Assembly (NCBI RefSeq): GCF_000718255.1
Contig: NZ_JOFJ01000016.1
Location: forward strand, 62,001 to 126,000
Source of the DNA: Spirillospora albida
GTDB lineage: Bacteria > Actinomycetota > Actinomycetes > Streptosporangiales > Streptosporangiaceae
DNA: 64,000 nucleotides
Reading direction: 5' to 3'
Part shown: positions 53,901 through 60,853 of the stretch, in pieces
How the letters are laid out: each line of letters begins with the position of its first letter
How positions within the stretch are numbered: position 1 is the stretch's first letter
The notes under the pieces: generated by a model
What the model was told of the DNA's origin: nothing
Database searches by the model: none
What the model saw: the letters and a program-made list of their open reading frames with translations, nothing else
Translations under genes and position numbers: made by a program

Positions 53901-56900
53901 CAGCAGCAGGGGGCGGCCGTTCCAGTTCGGGTCGTTGCGGACCAGGTCCGCGACCTCGGCCGCGCTCATCCGCCGGTCGCCGACGAACACGCCGTCGCGG
54001 TCGCCGTTTCCGTCCAGGACGAACCTGCCGCCCGGATCGGGGTTCACCATTCCGGCCGTGTTCCGCATGTGCGGCTCGTCGGGGCCGTAGAGCGCGCGCC
54101 CCGCGGGGGTCTCGGTGCTGTTCCGCCACGCGTCGTGCAGGCGGTCGGGCAGCCCCTCGGGCACATCCCGGTCGGGGGTGTGCCGCTGGTCGGGCTGCGG
54201 GCCCTCCTCGCGGCGCGGCCTGCCCTCGTCCGACCGCGGCTGGTCGTGGTCGGTGCGCGGCTGGTCTCGGTCTGTGCCCGTGGGATCGCGGTCCGGCCGC
54301 GGCCGATCGTCGTCGGATCGCGGACGCCCGTCGTCCGCGGCGGGCTGGTCCCGGTCGGTGCGAGGAGGGCCGTCGTCCGTGGGCTGGTCCTGCGCGGGGG
54401 ACGGTTGATCGTCGTCGGGGCGGGATCGCGCGTCGTCCGTGGGCTGGTTCTCCTCGGGACGGCGTGGTTGATCGTCGGCGGGGCGGGACGGGGCGTGGTC
54501 CGCTGGGGGCTGGTCTTGGTCGGGGCGCGGGGTGCCGTCGTCGGGGCGTGGCCGGTCGCCGTCCGGCCGGGCTTCGCCGCTGGGGGTGGGGGCGCGGCCT
54601 TCCTCCGAAGGAGGCGGGGCCTCGCTCCGAGCGGGGGGTGCGGTGTTCCCGGAGGGCAGCCCATTGCTCCCCGGCTGGGGCGAGGAACCGGTCGGGGCAG
54701 GGGGAGAGGACGGCTGGGCGCCGAGGTGGCGGTCCATCACCTCGCCGATGGCCTGCGCCAGCGGACGGGGGGAGTCGGCGAGGCGGTACTCGGTGAACGC
54801 CTCCGCCATCATCTCGTGGGGGTCGCTCGCGCCGTAGCCGGACAGGGCGTTCTCGATGCGCTGCACCGTCGCCGGGTCGTGCGGCTGGGTGGCGTCGTAC
54901 GGGATGCCGAGAGCCCGGGACACGGCCTGGTTCAGGTCGGCGAGCATTCGCGGGTCGTTCAGGAGCTGCTCGCCGAGGTGGTGGCCGAACTCGTGGGTGA
55001 AGACGCCCTCGGTGGATCCGCCGCCGGGGACGGTGAAGCCGGTCTGCTCCTCGTCGGCGCCGTCCTCCGCGCGCCGGTCGTTGTCGGCGAAGGAGTCGTC
55101 GTTCAGGTAGATGCCCGGCGGGTTGCCGCCGGGGGTGGCGTAGGCGAGGACGTCCTCGTTGCCCGGCCCGAGCGACTGCTGGAAGTTCTCCGAGCCGATG
55201 TGGGACAGGCCCCGCATCGTCTCCGGGTAGTCCGCCGCGAGCCGCTGGAGGGCGTTGTTGACCTCCCGGGCGGCGGCCGGGTCGATGGGGTTCGACGTGA
55301 AGTCGACCGTGGGCGCGTCATTGCCGAACCGGGCGAGGATGTCGCGCGCCTGCTGCTCGGCGTCGGCCAGGTCCCGGGCCGGGTCGGGCGGGGGCGCGTC
55401 GCCGGCCGGGTCCGGGGAGGTGCCGCCGGGAGTGCCCGGGTCCGGGGAAGCGTCGCCGGACGGTGGTTCCGCCCGGTGCGGGACGGGCTCGTCGCCGCGG
55501 ATGACGCCTTGCTCGTCGAGGTTCCCGGCCGGGGCGGGCCGCGGTGGCGTCCCGCCTTCGTCGCCCGCGGTGGGGCGCGGTGCGGGTGCGGAGGGTGCGG
55601 GCGCGTCCGACCTCGTGGGGGCGTCGGTGCCCGGTCGTGCCGCCGGGGCCGGTGAGTGCGTCCGGGGCGTGTTACCGGAGGGCGGCGTCGTGCCGCCCGG
55701 CGAGGCCGTGCCCGCCGGACCGCCCATCGGGCCCATCGGCATCGGCGCGACGAAACCGGGCGGTGCTGCGGAACCGTTCCCCTGCTCGGGGGGAGCCATC
55801 GCGTCCTGGGCTTCGGGGGACCCGTCGGCGCCGCGCGGATCGGGGTCGGCCGCCATGTCCGTCGTCTCGCCGCCGGGCGCGGGCGTCTCGGTGGGTGGAG
55901 ACGTGCCGGGCGCCGGTGTCTCGGTGCCGGATGGAGTGCCGCCGCTCTCGGGTGTGGGGGCGGTGCTGCCCGGTGCGGGAGGGCCCGCGCCGTGGGACGG
56001 CGTGCCGCCGTCCGGCGAGGGGTCGCCGGAGGGGGTCGAGCCGCCGCGCGTCCCGGAAACGCCTCCCGGCGACGGGTTGCCGCTCGACGGCGGCGTGGCC
56101 GAAGACGATGAAGGTGGAGGCGTGCCGCCGCCCGGCGCCGGGGGGCCGCCGGACGGGACGGTGCCGCCGGACGGGACGGTGCCGCCGGGTGCCGGCCCGC
56201 CCATCGGTGCGGGTCCGCCGACGGGGGCGGCCCCACCGGCCGGGGCCGGGCCGCCGCCGGGTGCGGGGGCACCGCCCAGGGGACCGGCGCCGGACGCGCC
56301 GGTGGAAGAACCGCCGCCGAACGACGACGGGTTGCCGCCGAGACCGCCGCCGGGCGCGTTGCCGCCGCCCGTGGACGCGAGGGACGATCCGCCGCCGGCA
56401 CTGTTCCCGCCACCGGTGTCGCCAAGGAGCGTGGCGATGCGGTTGCCCCCGCCGGACGAGTCGCCGCCTCCGCCGCCGCCGCTGTGGCTCGGACCGCCAC
56501 CGGGGCCGCCGCCTCCGGTGTTGGAGCCGCCGCCTCCTCCGCCCGAGTGGCTCGCGGTGTTCGAGCCGGAACCGCCCCCGGAGTCGGAGCCGCCTCCTCC
56601 GCCGGAGTTGCCGCCGGAGCCGGAGTTCCCTCCTCCGCCGGAGTTGCCGCCGGATCGTGAACCGCCGTCGCCGCCACCGGAGGGATCCCCTCCGCCGCCG
56701 GAACCGCTGGGACCGGGACCGCCGGAGTTGCCCGAGTTGCCGGGACCGGACCCGCCGGGGCCGGAGCCGCCGGGGCCGGAGCCGCTCGGGCCGGAGCCGT
56801 TGTCGCCGCCCGGCCCGCCGCCCTCGCCGCCGGACGGGGAGGGGTTCGGTGAGGACGACGGGTTCGGTGACGAGGACGGGTCGGGGTTGCCGCCCGGACC

Positions 56901-57848
56901 GGGGTTGCCGCCCGGACCGGGCGGGTCGCCGCCGGGAACGTTGTAGTTGCTCAGGCCGTCCCTGCCGCCGCCGACGGCGCCGCCGAACGCGCCGGACGTG
57001 GCGCCCTTCGCGATGGCGTCCCAGGTCAGCGGGTCACCGTGGATGGCCGCCGTCGCGATCGTGCCGGCCACGCCGCTCAGCGCCTCGGACGCGCCCTCCC
57101 GTGCCATGCCCTTGAACATGGCTCCGGCCGCGGTGTCGGCGCCGCCCTCCAGCCCGGGGATCTTGCCCATGCCGTGACCGATGCCGCCGGAGATCGCCCC
57201 GCCGACGGCGCCGTCGAACGTCGCCATCGCGGTCTTCTTCCAGTCGATGCCGTCGCGGTTGCCCTGCGCGACCTGGATGCCCTGGATCAGCAGGTCGAGC
57301 CCGCCGCCCTCGGCGGCACCGGCCAGCGCGCCCCGGAGAACGGCGCCGAGCAGCCGCTGGCTCAGCCGCTCCAGCAGTTCTTTGAAAATGGTTCTCGCGG
57401 TGACCTGCGCCGCGACCTCGACCGCGGGAATGGCGGCGGTGGACGCGCCGAACGTCGCGAACGCCGCCGCGATCAGATAGGCGATCTCGATCGCCGTAAT
57501 GATCAGCAGGGCGATGAACATGTACTTCGCGTACTCGATGTCCAGCGCCCCGCCGTCGAGTAATTCGGCGAGCTGATTACATGATTCGACGAGTTTGGGG
57601 AGGATCTGTGGATCGGTGGAGACCCACTGGTCCCATTTCTGCCCGAACGCCTCGGCGGCGCCGCTGTCCAGGGTGGAGCGCACGGCGGCCGCGGTGCCCC
57701 GGAGGTCCCCGATCAGTTCGTTGATCTCCGTGCCGGAGGTCCGCCACGCCTCGGCGCAGCGGCGCATCGCCGTCTCGTCGCCCTCAGGCCAGTCCGCGCC
57801 GATGATCCAGGACAGCCATTGGACCGGTTCGGGAATCTCGAGGCCCAC
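47955..57848 (-). CDS. Giant ESX-linked polymorphic toxin (3,297 aa) with several warheads
   Basis: Domain order by residue: about 1-290 a CpnT-like/WXG100-like secretion head with a hydrophobic hairpin; 300-820 a Gly/Ser/Pro linker; 825-1043 a zincin metalloprotease (HEFGHH at 952-957, possible third ligand Glu1016); 1230-1365 a His-Cys domain copy 1 (Asn1281, Asn1319 in place of His and Cys); 1370-1645 an ADP-ribosyltransferase (Arg1531, STS from 1567, Gln1608-x-Glu1610); about 1755-2155 beta modules and an Endonuclease_NS_2-like nuclease (DGGH, His2061); 2263-2292 six DGQTG repeats; 2400-2770 a RelA/SpoT-like domain (GYRDI near 2682); 2815-2950 a His-Cys domain copy 2 (His2865, Cys2904); 3015-3297 a second ADP-ribosyltransferase (Arg3179, STS from 3215, Gln3256-x-Glu3258). 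GTG 57848 lies eight bases after the WXG100 gene. No frameshift is seen. Activities are inferred. Confidence 0.88.
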   Translation of the reverse strand: MGLEIPEPVQWLSWIIGADWPEGDETAMRRCAEAWRTSGTEINELIGDLRGTAAAVRSTLDSGAAEAFGQKWDQWVSTDPQILPKLVESCNQLAELLDGGALDIEYAKYMFIALLIITAIEIAYLIAAAFATFGASTAAIPAVEVAAQVTARTIFKELLERLSQRLLGAVLRGALAGAAEGGGLDLLIQGIQVAQGNRDGIDWKKTAMATFDGAVGGAISGGIGHGMGKIPGLEGGADTAAGAMFKGMAREGASEALSGVAGTIATAAIHGDPLTWDAIAKGATSGAFGGAVGGGRDGLSNYNVPGGDPPGPGGNPGPGGNPDPSSSPNPSSSPNPSPSGGEGGGPGGDNGSGPSGSGPGGSGPGGSGPGNSGNSGGPGPSGSGGGGDPSGGGDGGSRSGGNSGGGGNSGSGGNSGGGGGSDSGGGSGSNTASHSGGGGGGSNTGGGGPGGGPSHSGGGGGGDSSGGGNRIATLLGDTGGGNSAGGGSSLASTGGGNAPGGGLGGNPSSFGGGSSTGASGAGPLGGAPAPGGGPAPAGGAAPVGGPAPMGGPAPGGTVPSGGTVPSGGPPAPGGGTPPPSSSSATPPSSGNPSPGGVSGTRGGSTPSGDPSPDGGTPSHGAGPPAPGSTAPTPESGGTPSGTETPAPGTSPPTETPAPGGETTDMAADPDPRGADGSPEAQDAMAPPEQGNGSAAPPGFVAPMPMGPMGGPAGTASPGGTTPPSGNTPRTHSPAPAARPGTDAPTRSDAPAPSAPAPRPTAGDEGGTPPRPAPAGNLDEQGVIRGDEPVPHRAEPPSGDASPDPGTPGGTSPDPAGDAPPPDPARDLADAEQQARDILARFGNDAPTVDFTSNPIDPAAAREVNNALQRLAADYPETMRGLSHIGSENFQQSLGPGNEDVLAYATPGGNPPGIYLNDDSFADNDRRAEDGADEEQTGFTVPGGGSTEGVFTHEFGHHLGEQLLNDPRMLADLNQAVSRALGIPYDATQPHDPATVQRIENALSGYGASDPHEMMAEAFTEYRLADSPRPLAQAIGEVMDRHLGAQPSSPPAPTGSSPQPGSNGLPSGNTAPPARSEAPPPSEEGRAPTPSGEARPDGDRPRPDDGTPRPDQDQPPADHAPSRPADDQPRRPEENQPTDDARSRPDDDQPSPAQDQPTDDGPPRTDRDQPAADDGRPRSDDDRPRPDRDPTGTDRDQPRTDHDQPRSDEGRPRREEGPQPDQRHTPDRDVPEGLPDRLHDAWRNSTETPAGRALYGPDEPHMRNTAGMVNPDPGGRFVLDGNGDRDGVFVGDRRMSAAEVADLVRNDPNWNGRPLLLLSNNAGDGDFASELAQRLGVPVTAPTGPVDLTANGTPESSGWTTVEPGGTDPVRRFGTDDEGQRYGDENLGDVFRNLPPHLRNALYQYTVQSFPNSWLRPGNDLGAWLNGMQAEADRAAQLIHMNYGRGMPTPELLEQWAAHPGLSPDQRALIDHVRSSPNPEDRLNQLASNQGYWNFLHGYFGETPTVDAFNRRIAELDQALNQPLPEPVQTERGLHDVSFMTARDGVPLGSRNPEMLIGSIQAEPAFMSTSLGREPAVVDGNPFGYRIHLDLPDGSRGVWMGGASHYPDQRELVLPRGTRYQITHVETGAEDANGRPIIEIRATVIPPGAPDPDPVSTSRPAPRQWGPPPPLASASGSDPSAAPPEGGGPRPDPGRTPTGDGAAPRADGTPRPGEGERRFRRGTTSDANPDPGDAEPRHRTDPPVGRGLPHQQAEWTPPSYTREEGIDLAPGERLVDQGPLEPRTRYTVYDDDGSGNRIPRTLAYTDGDGNVVNVTNVRPEDPSAPVVDPNENPDLIRPEPGVTHMVDLGFDEPHIFTGEPHTGGDEGMAPSATRFDPPADAVPVRWPGAYDVSTEGPFSARGDLPANSRIEVRGPDGRLHGVFWTDGDRRVTHVRTWYGDAEHGFNPELGDTNRNIKKWSVPRPNTHYLVEPHGRFQTTDPAAPLDPPDAARTGDFGGSGVAPGTFLFHTDARGQSDSASGRPDYDTPHGDDEQRNENVQRKVGRLGKGAREYPGGGFDGGHIFPHEARGPGERINYFPQWSPTNRGNHGADVTPQTGWRHSFESLLEQRHSNNPDVTIERIDFFPEPNDPRITPEVVHTRWTETDHSQDPPVTTTHYRSYHNLDPSQRNGGGTPSPGTPPAGGAGGAGSGPPPSPNPPGGSTPAPAQPSSGTPGPAPGQPGGDGTTNRPIATDGGTEPSSRASTDVPDQPRFRRSDRSSEPGDGQTGDGQTGDGQTGDGQTGDGQTGDGQTGGADARPSSADPSGTPERGENNTRGERTPRPDAPAHYGWYPDQSQGAPTGSATPPSPAPGPMDAERPQPGDRSLPEDAAGTGTRLQDASVPPVGHAVPRTAEGEGAAPRTADPELMRRIHENEQIRQVVDAARQTIVDDKGNRLGDLLDDDLRNRLPGHPALARIVDGAGPPPLTPVEDSLRHSLLARPRTLHSLLTQPEAVRILEDSVREVNERGAEAILDEGRVEPTPTPLEDWQIRISDRVIGEVGSSKAPRQLGFDNEAYEAEVRRAAGQPLSKDNEFVNRYLDGLYDSAAEGTDTLHRILHELANDPGDARMRPGPKDRVRALDKIINDYRGNPSELNDLLGGKVQFDSVGDLYRALNRVREVTQRYGVEVVAIKDRLRSPQPSGYRDIRMAVRTPNGHIGELRLHLRSFDAVADYEHSLYEVSRDLPNVAEDRAANGERDEALTDEENAVRETINRRLNERFSAALNESLPPHLRSGPGDDGGSSTHGDGARDVGPPRAEQPAGEGHESPARQDPEVPAGLPEHLHDVLRDSDATPAGRSFHDPADPAMRDLARRVPVDHRRFVVDGHGDAEGLRLPNGRRLDPDDLAHLIRNDPNWNGREVLLLSCGTGDADFAARLAQRLGVPVIAPSGLAWSDTDGNVFASAGRPDPDGRLRPDWPPNGSWRSFNPDGTTTTAGSNGYAPGHDGRRAADPAQRPDEAEARGLRDWFRREGHVDADGYRRFDTDEQGGRYGENRLAHVYRNLPPELQNALHWYTVQSMPNPHLRPGADVNGYLTRLYTEQNYVQHLAHLNGGVMPSHRDELLAIWNRPDLTDYQRQILQHVLTQTDPEGRLQELWQSHGLREFLRGYLGADPTPDAFWRRISELDQALHQPLPEPVQAIRGLHEVTFMLGPDGAPLGGRHPLLLLGTVQTEPGYMSTSLGSGTTEVDGQGFDYRLRLALPAGSLGVWMGTSSAYPDQRELVLPRGTRYYIKSVTQTGWNGREPVFDIEAVVIPPGTAP
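50973..51062. repeat. Six tandem 15-bp repeats inside the giant toxin gene
   Basis: Unit ACCGGTCTGACCGTC repeated six times; the last unit has one change (A to G). In frame on the minus strand it encodes DGQTG six times in an inter-domain linker. The near identity indicates recent slippage expansion. Confidence 0.95.
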
Positions 57849-57856
57849 GCGTCAGC

Positions 57857-58159
57857 TCACTTCAGCCTTGAGGCGTCCTCGGCCGCCTTGTAGGTCTTGG
57901 CCATCTGGTCGACGCCCTTCTTGATGCCCTCCAAGCCCTTCTGCAGCTTGGGAAAGCTCCCGAGGACGTTTTCCGACGGCTTCTTGTAGCCCTCGGCGAA
58001 CGTCTTGCCCGTCTCGTCCGCGCCCCAGCACTCGCCTTCCGCGCTGAGCGCCGCGTTGAGCCGGTCGAAGATCGCCTTCAGCTGGGTGGCGCCGTCTTGG
58101 AAGCCCGTGCCGGCGCGCTGCAGCCGTTCGGTGTCGACTTCCAGGTGGTCGTACGTCAT
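57857..58159 (-). CDS. WXG100 family protein encoded before the giant toxin
   Basis: A 100-residue WXG100 protein with the turn ECWGADETGKTFAEGY, a form common in actinobacterial ESX loci, and a Lys-rich second helix. It probably acts as the secretion partner of the giant toxin head. ATG 58159 overlaps the YbaB-like stop (ATGA), and the toxin starts eight bases after its stop, so the three are a unit. Confidence 0.88.
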   Translation of the reverse strand: MTYDHLEVDTERLQRAGTGFQDGATQLKAIFDRLNAALSAEGECWGADETGKTFAEGYKKPSENVLGSFPKLQKGLEGIKKGVDQMAKTYKAAEDASRLK

Positions 58160-58557
58160 AGCGGCGGGATCCCGAGGCGCGCGCGGACGGCTTCGATGTC
58201 GTGGGGGCGTTCCGGCAGCAGCTTGGTGATGTCGAAGCCCGCGTCGGCCGCGCCCTCGGGGGCGACGCCCTGCATCGCGGCGCGCATCTGGTCGGCGACC
58301 TGCGCCTGTGCGTCCCGGGAGGCTTCCATGATCGCCTCGGAGAGCTCGGTGGCCCCGAGCCTGCGGGTGGCGCGCGGGTCCAGCTCCAGCGATGTCAGCC
58401 GGCCCTGCCGGTCGACCTTGACGCGGACCATGCCGTCGGCGGCCTCGGCCTCGGCCTCGATCGTCTCCAGGCGGGACTGCATCTCCTGGATCTGCCGGCG
58501 CTTCTCCTGGTAGGTCTGCAGGAGCTCGTCGATATGCGCCTGCCACTCAGCGCGCAC
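58156..58557 (-). CDS. YbaB/EbfC-family protein, first gene of the effector operon
   Basis: A 133-residue YbaB-like protein: N-terminal coiled coil (DELLQTYQEKRRQIQEMQSR), beta hairpin (VRVKVDRQGRLTSLELDPRA), then a long helix and a Pro-rich end. GTG 58557 is five bases after AGAGGGG; the earlier GTG would overlap that site. It heads the operon after a well-formed promoter. It may bind DNA, or act as a cytosolic partner of ESX substrates. Confidence 0.8.
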   Translation of the reverse strand: MRAEWQAHIDELLQTYQEKRRQIQEMQSRLETIEAEAEAADGMVRVKVDRQGRLTSLELDPRATRRLGATELSEAIMEASRDAQAQVADQMRAAMQGVAPEGAADAGFDITKLLPERPHDIEAVRARLGIPPL

Positions 58558-58629
58558 AGACACCCCTCTGTTCGTCGGGAGCTGAAAGAGCCCGCGACCG
58601 CGCACGATCACAGACACAGAGATCGCACA

Positions 58630-58659
58630 TTTATACGGCTATTTACAGGTGTGTCGCAA
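58630..58659 (-). promoter_or_regulatory. Promoter of the effector/immunity operon
   Basis: On the minus strand TTGCGA (58654-58659) and TATAAA (58630-58635) are 18 bases apart, in an AT-rich island of a very GC-rich region, about 70 bases before the YbaB-like start. Confidence 0.7.
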
Positions 58660-58772
58660 CTTGTTCGGGAAGGTCCGCATGGCTGGGGGCAGGGGCGACG
58701 GTGTGGAACACTGCGTGCGGGCGACGCGGCGCGTCCGCGGCACGCGAAGGCGATCAGGAAGGGTGGCGAACG

Positions 58773-59048
58773 ATGCGCAGAAGACCGAACATCTGTGACG
58801 CCTGCGTGCGGCTCCAGAAGAGGTCCAATCCTGACGCCCCGACGTCCCTCGACCGGTGGATCCCCTACTGCGAGGCTTTTCCGGAGCGGATCCCGGACGA
58901 GATCTACCGGGGCGGGTTCGACCACCGCGGCCCCTACGAGGGCGACCGCGGGATCCTGTTCGAGCTGCGTCCCGGCGGTGAGCGCATGCTCGCCGCGTAC
59001 GAGTCGTCGATCGCGCGCCGGAACGCGGCGTCCGGGGAGAGCGGCTGA
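58773..59048 (+). CDS. Small Cys-containing hypothetical protein (91 aa)
   Basis: A 91-residue soluble protein opening RRPNICDACVRLQKR with a CxxC pair and one further Cys (IPYCEAFPERIP). It then has DEIYRGGFDHRGPYEGDRGILFEL. Three Cys and His could bind a metal, but I do not recognise the family. GGAAGG lies about ten bases before ATG 58773. It is divergent from the effector operon across 215 bases and precedes the MinD-like gene. Confidence 0.68.
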   Translation: MRRRPNICDACVRLQKRSNPDAPTSLDRWIPYCEAFPERIPDEIYRGGFDHRGPYEGDRGILFELRPGGERMLAAYESSIARRNAASGESG

Positions 59049-59132
59049 CCGGGGGTTCGCGGCGGGCCGATGCCCGTCCCGGTGCGTGCGATGACGGGCG
59101 TCTCGTAGGCTGACCGGTGAGAGGGGAGGCAC

Positions 59133-60797
59133 GTGTCCGACTCCAGCTGGCAGCAGGCGGTTCTGCGTGAACTCGGCGTCGCGCGGCGCGGTTTCCGCAC
59201 GCTCGACGCGACACCGGACGGCACGGCGCGGGAGGCCCGGGGCGCCGAGGTGCCCCCCGGTCCGGCCTCCGAGCAGCGGCCCGAGCCACCCGTCGCGGAG
59301 CCCGTGCCCGCGCCCGTCCCTGCGCCCGCGACGGCGGAGCGTGCGGGTGCGCAGGAGCGGGCGACCGCCCCGCCGTTCACCCCCGCCGCCGGTCCGATGC
59401 CGGGCACGCCCGGCCGGACGCCGGCCCCCGAACCGGCCCCGCTGATCCCGCAGCCGCAGGCGGCCGACCGGAACGCCGTCGCGCAGCAGGCCACCGCTCC
59501 CCGTCCCGCACCCGAGCACGCCGCGCCGCAGCCGGTCCCCTGGCACGGTGGGCCGGCGCAGCACGACGCCGAGCAGCGCACGGCCGCGCAGCCGGCGCCC
59601 GCACCCCCGGAGCCCGCACTCCCGGCCGCCGAGCCACCGGCACCCGCGTCCCCGCCGCCCGCGTTCCCGGTGCCCGAACCCGCGGCCCCTGAGCCACCGG
59701 CGCCCGAGCCACCGGCCCCTGAGCAGTCGGCCGTACAGTCGCCGCATCCGCAGGCACCGCCGGTGGCGGACGCGCCGGCCCCGCCCGCGCAGGCCGACTC
59801 GCTCATCGAGTCCGACTTCGACTGGGAGTCCGCCGTCAACCCCGTCCTCGGCGCGGTCTCGCACACCGAGGACACGGAGCGGCGGGACGCGGGGAACGCG
59901 GCGGCCGCGCCCGCGCAGCCCGCCGCGCCCGATCGGCAGACCGACGGTCAGCCGATGCCGGCGGTCGACCTGGTCCGCAGGAGCCGCCACGGCGACCCGC
60001 TCGCCCGCCGGATGGGACGCGGCGTCCGCAACGCGATGGGCGGCGGGGGACGCGAGGCGCGGGACCGGGCCGCGTTCGCCGAGCTGATGCAGCGGCCGGT
60101 GCCGAGTTCCCGGCGGATCGCGATCGCCAGCGTGCGCGGCGGCGCCGGCAAGACGACGATGGCGGCCCTGGTCGCCACCGAACTGGCCCGGCACCGGGCC
60201 GACCGGGTCCTCGCCGCGGACGCCGACGCGGAGCTGGGATCGCTGCCGCTGCGTCTCGGCGTCCGGCCGCAGCTGTCGCTGTTCGACCTGGCGGCGCAGC
60301 CCCCGCGGACGTTCGAGGAGGCGGAGCGCTTCCTGACCCGCACGCCCCACGGGCTGTACGTGCTGTCGTCCACGCGCGGGGGGCGCATCGCGGGCGAGTT
60401 CACGCTGGACACCTTCCAGACCGCCCTCAGCGCGGTCAGCCGGTACGTCGCGGCGACGGTCGTCGACTGCGGTGCGGGCATCCTCACCGAGGTGAACCGG
60501 GGCGTCATCGCCGGTTCGCACGGCCTGGTACTCGTCACCCCCGGCACGGTGGACGGGGCGCTCAGCGCGCGCGGGGCGCTGGAGTGGTTCGCCGCCAACA
60601 ACCAGCAGGAGCTGCTGCCGCGGAGCATCATCGCGATGGTGTCGCACGCGCCGCAGGTGGACGCCGACCTCCGGCGGGCGCACGAGATGCTGACCGCGTG
60701 GGGCCTGCCCGTCGTGTTCGTCCCCTACGACCGGCAGCTGGCCACCGGCGGGCCCGTGGACGTGGACCGCGTCTCCGCGGCCGCCCGGACGGCGTGA
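59133..60797 (+). CDS. Pro/Ala-rich MinD/ParA-like ATPase of the ESX locus
   Basis: A 554-residue protein. Residues about 1-300 are mostly Pro/Ala/Glu-rich and disordered, after a short conserved start (DSSWQQAVLRELGVARRGF). Residues about 325-550 form a SIMIBI P-loop domain: Walker A VRGGAGKTT near 338, with Arg replacing the signature Lys of MinD/ParA, then DADAELGSL and VVDCGAGI. The layout matches EspI-type proteins of ESX loci, thought to regulate secretion. GTG 59133 follows GGGGAGG. It overlaps a 19-codon ORF. Confidence 0.85.
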   Translation: MSDSSWQQAVLRELGVARRGFRTLDATPDGTAREARGAEVPPGPASEQRPEPPVAEPVPAPVPAPATAERAGAQERATAPPFTPAAGPMPGTPGRTPAPEPAPLIPQPQAADRNAVAQQATAPRPAPEHAAPQPVPWHGGPAQHDAEQRTAAQPAPAPPEPALPAAEPPAPASPPPAFPVPEPAAPEPPAPEPPAPEQSAVQSPHPQAPPVADAPAPPAQADSLIESDFDWESAVNPVLGAVSHTEDTERRDAGNAAAAPAQPAAPDRQTDGQPMPAVDLVRRSRHGDPLARRMGRGVRNAMGGGGREARDRAAFAELMQRPVPSSRRIAIASVRGGAGKTTMAALVATELARHRADRVLAADADAELGSLPLRLGVRPQLSLFDLAAQPPRTFEEAERFLTRTPHGLYVLSSTRGGRIAGEFTLDTFQTALSAVSRYVAATVVDCGAGILTEVNRGVIAGSHGLVLVTPGTVDGALSARGALEWFAANNQQELLPRSIIAMVSHAPQVDADLRRAHEMLTAWGLPVVFVPYDRQLATGGPVDVDRVSAAARTA

Positions 60798-60853
60798 CCC
60801 AGATCGTCCATGAGGTGTTCTCGCGGGCGCTCGCCCCGGGAGGGGTGCGATGA
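60794..60853 (+). CDS. Possible 19-aa coupling ORF
   Basis: A 19-codon ORF whose GTG overlaps the previous stop (GTGA) and whose stop overlaps the next start (ATGA). It would carry ribosomes across the 52-base gap. It contains GGGAGGGG near its end, which is the ribosome site of the next gene. It may be chance; no homologue is known to me. Confidence 0.3.
   Translation: MTQIVHEVFSRALAPGGVR

Noticed and set aside
55255..56946. Pro-rich open frame opposite the toxin linker
   Set aside because: It mirrors the Gly/Ser/Pro-coding codons of the real gene and starts or ends at no gene-like boundary.
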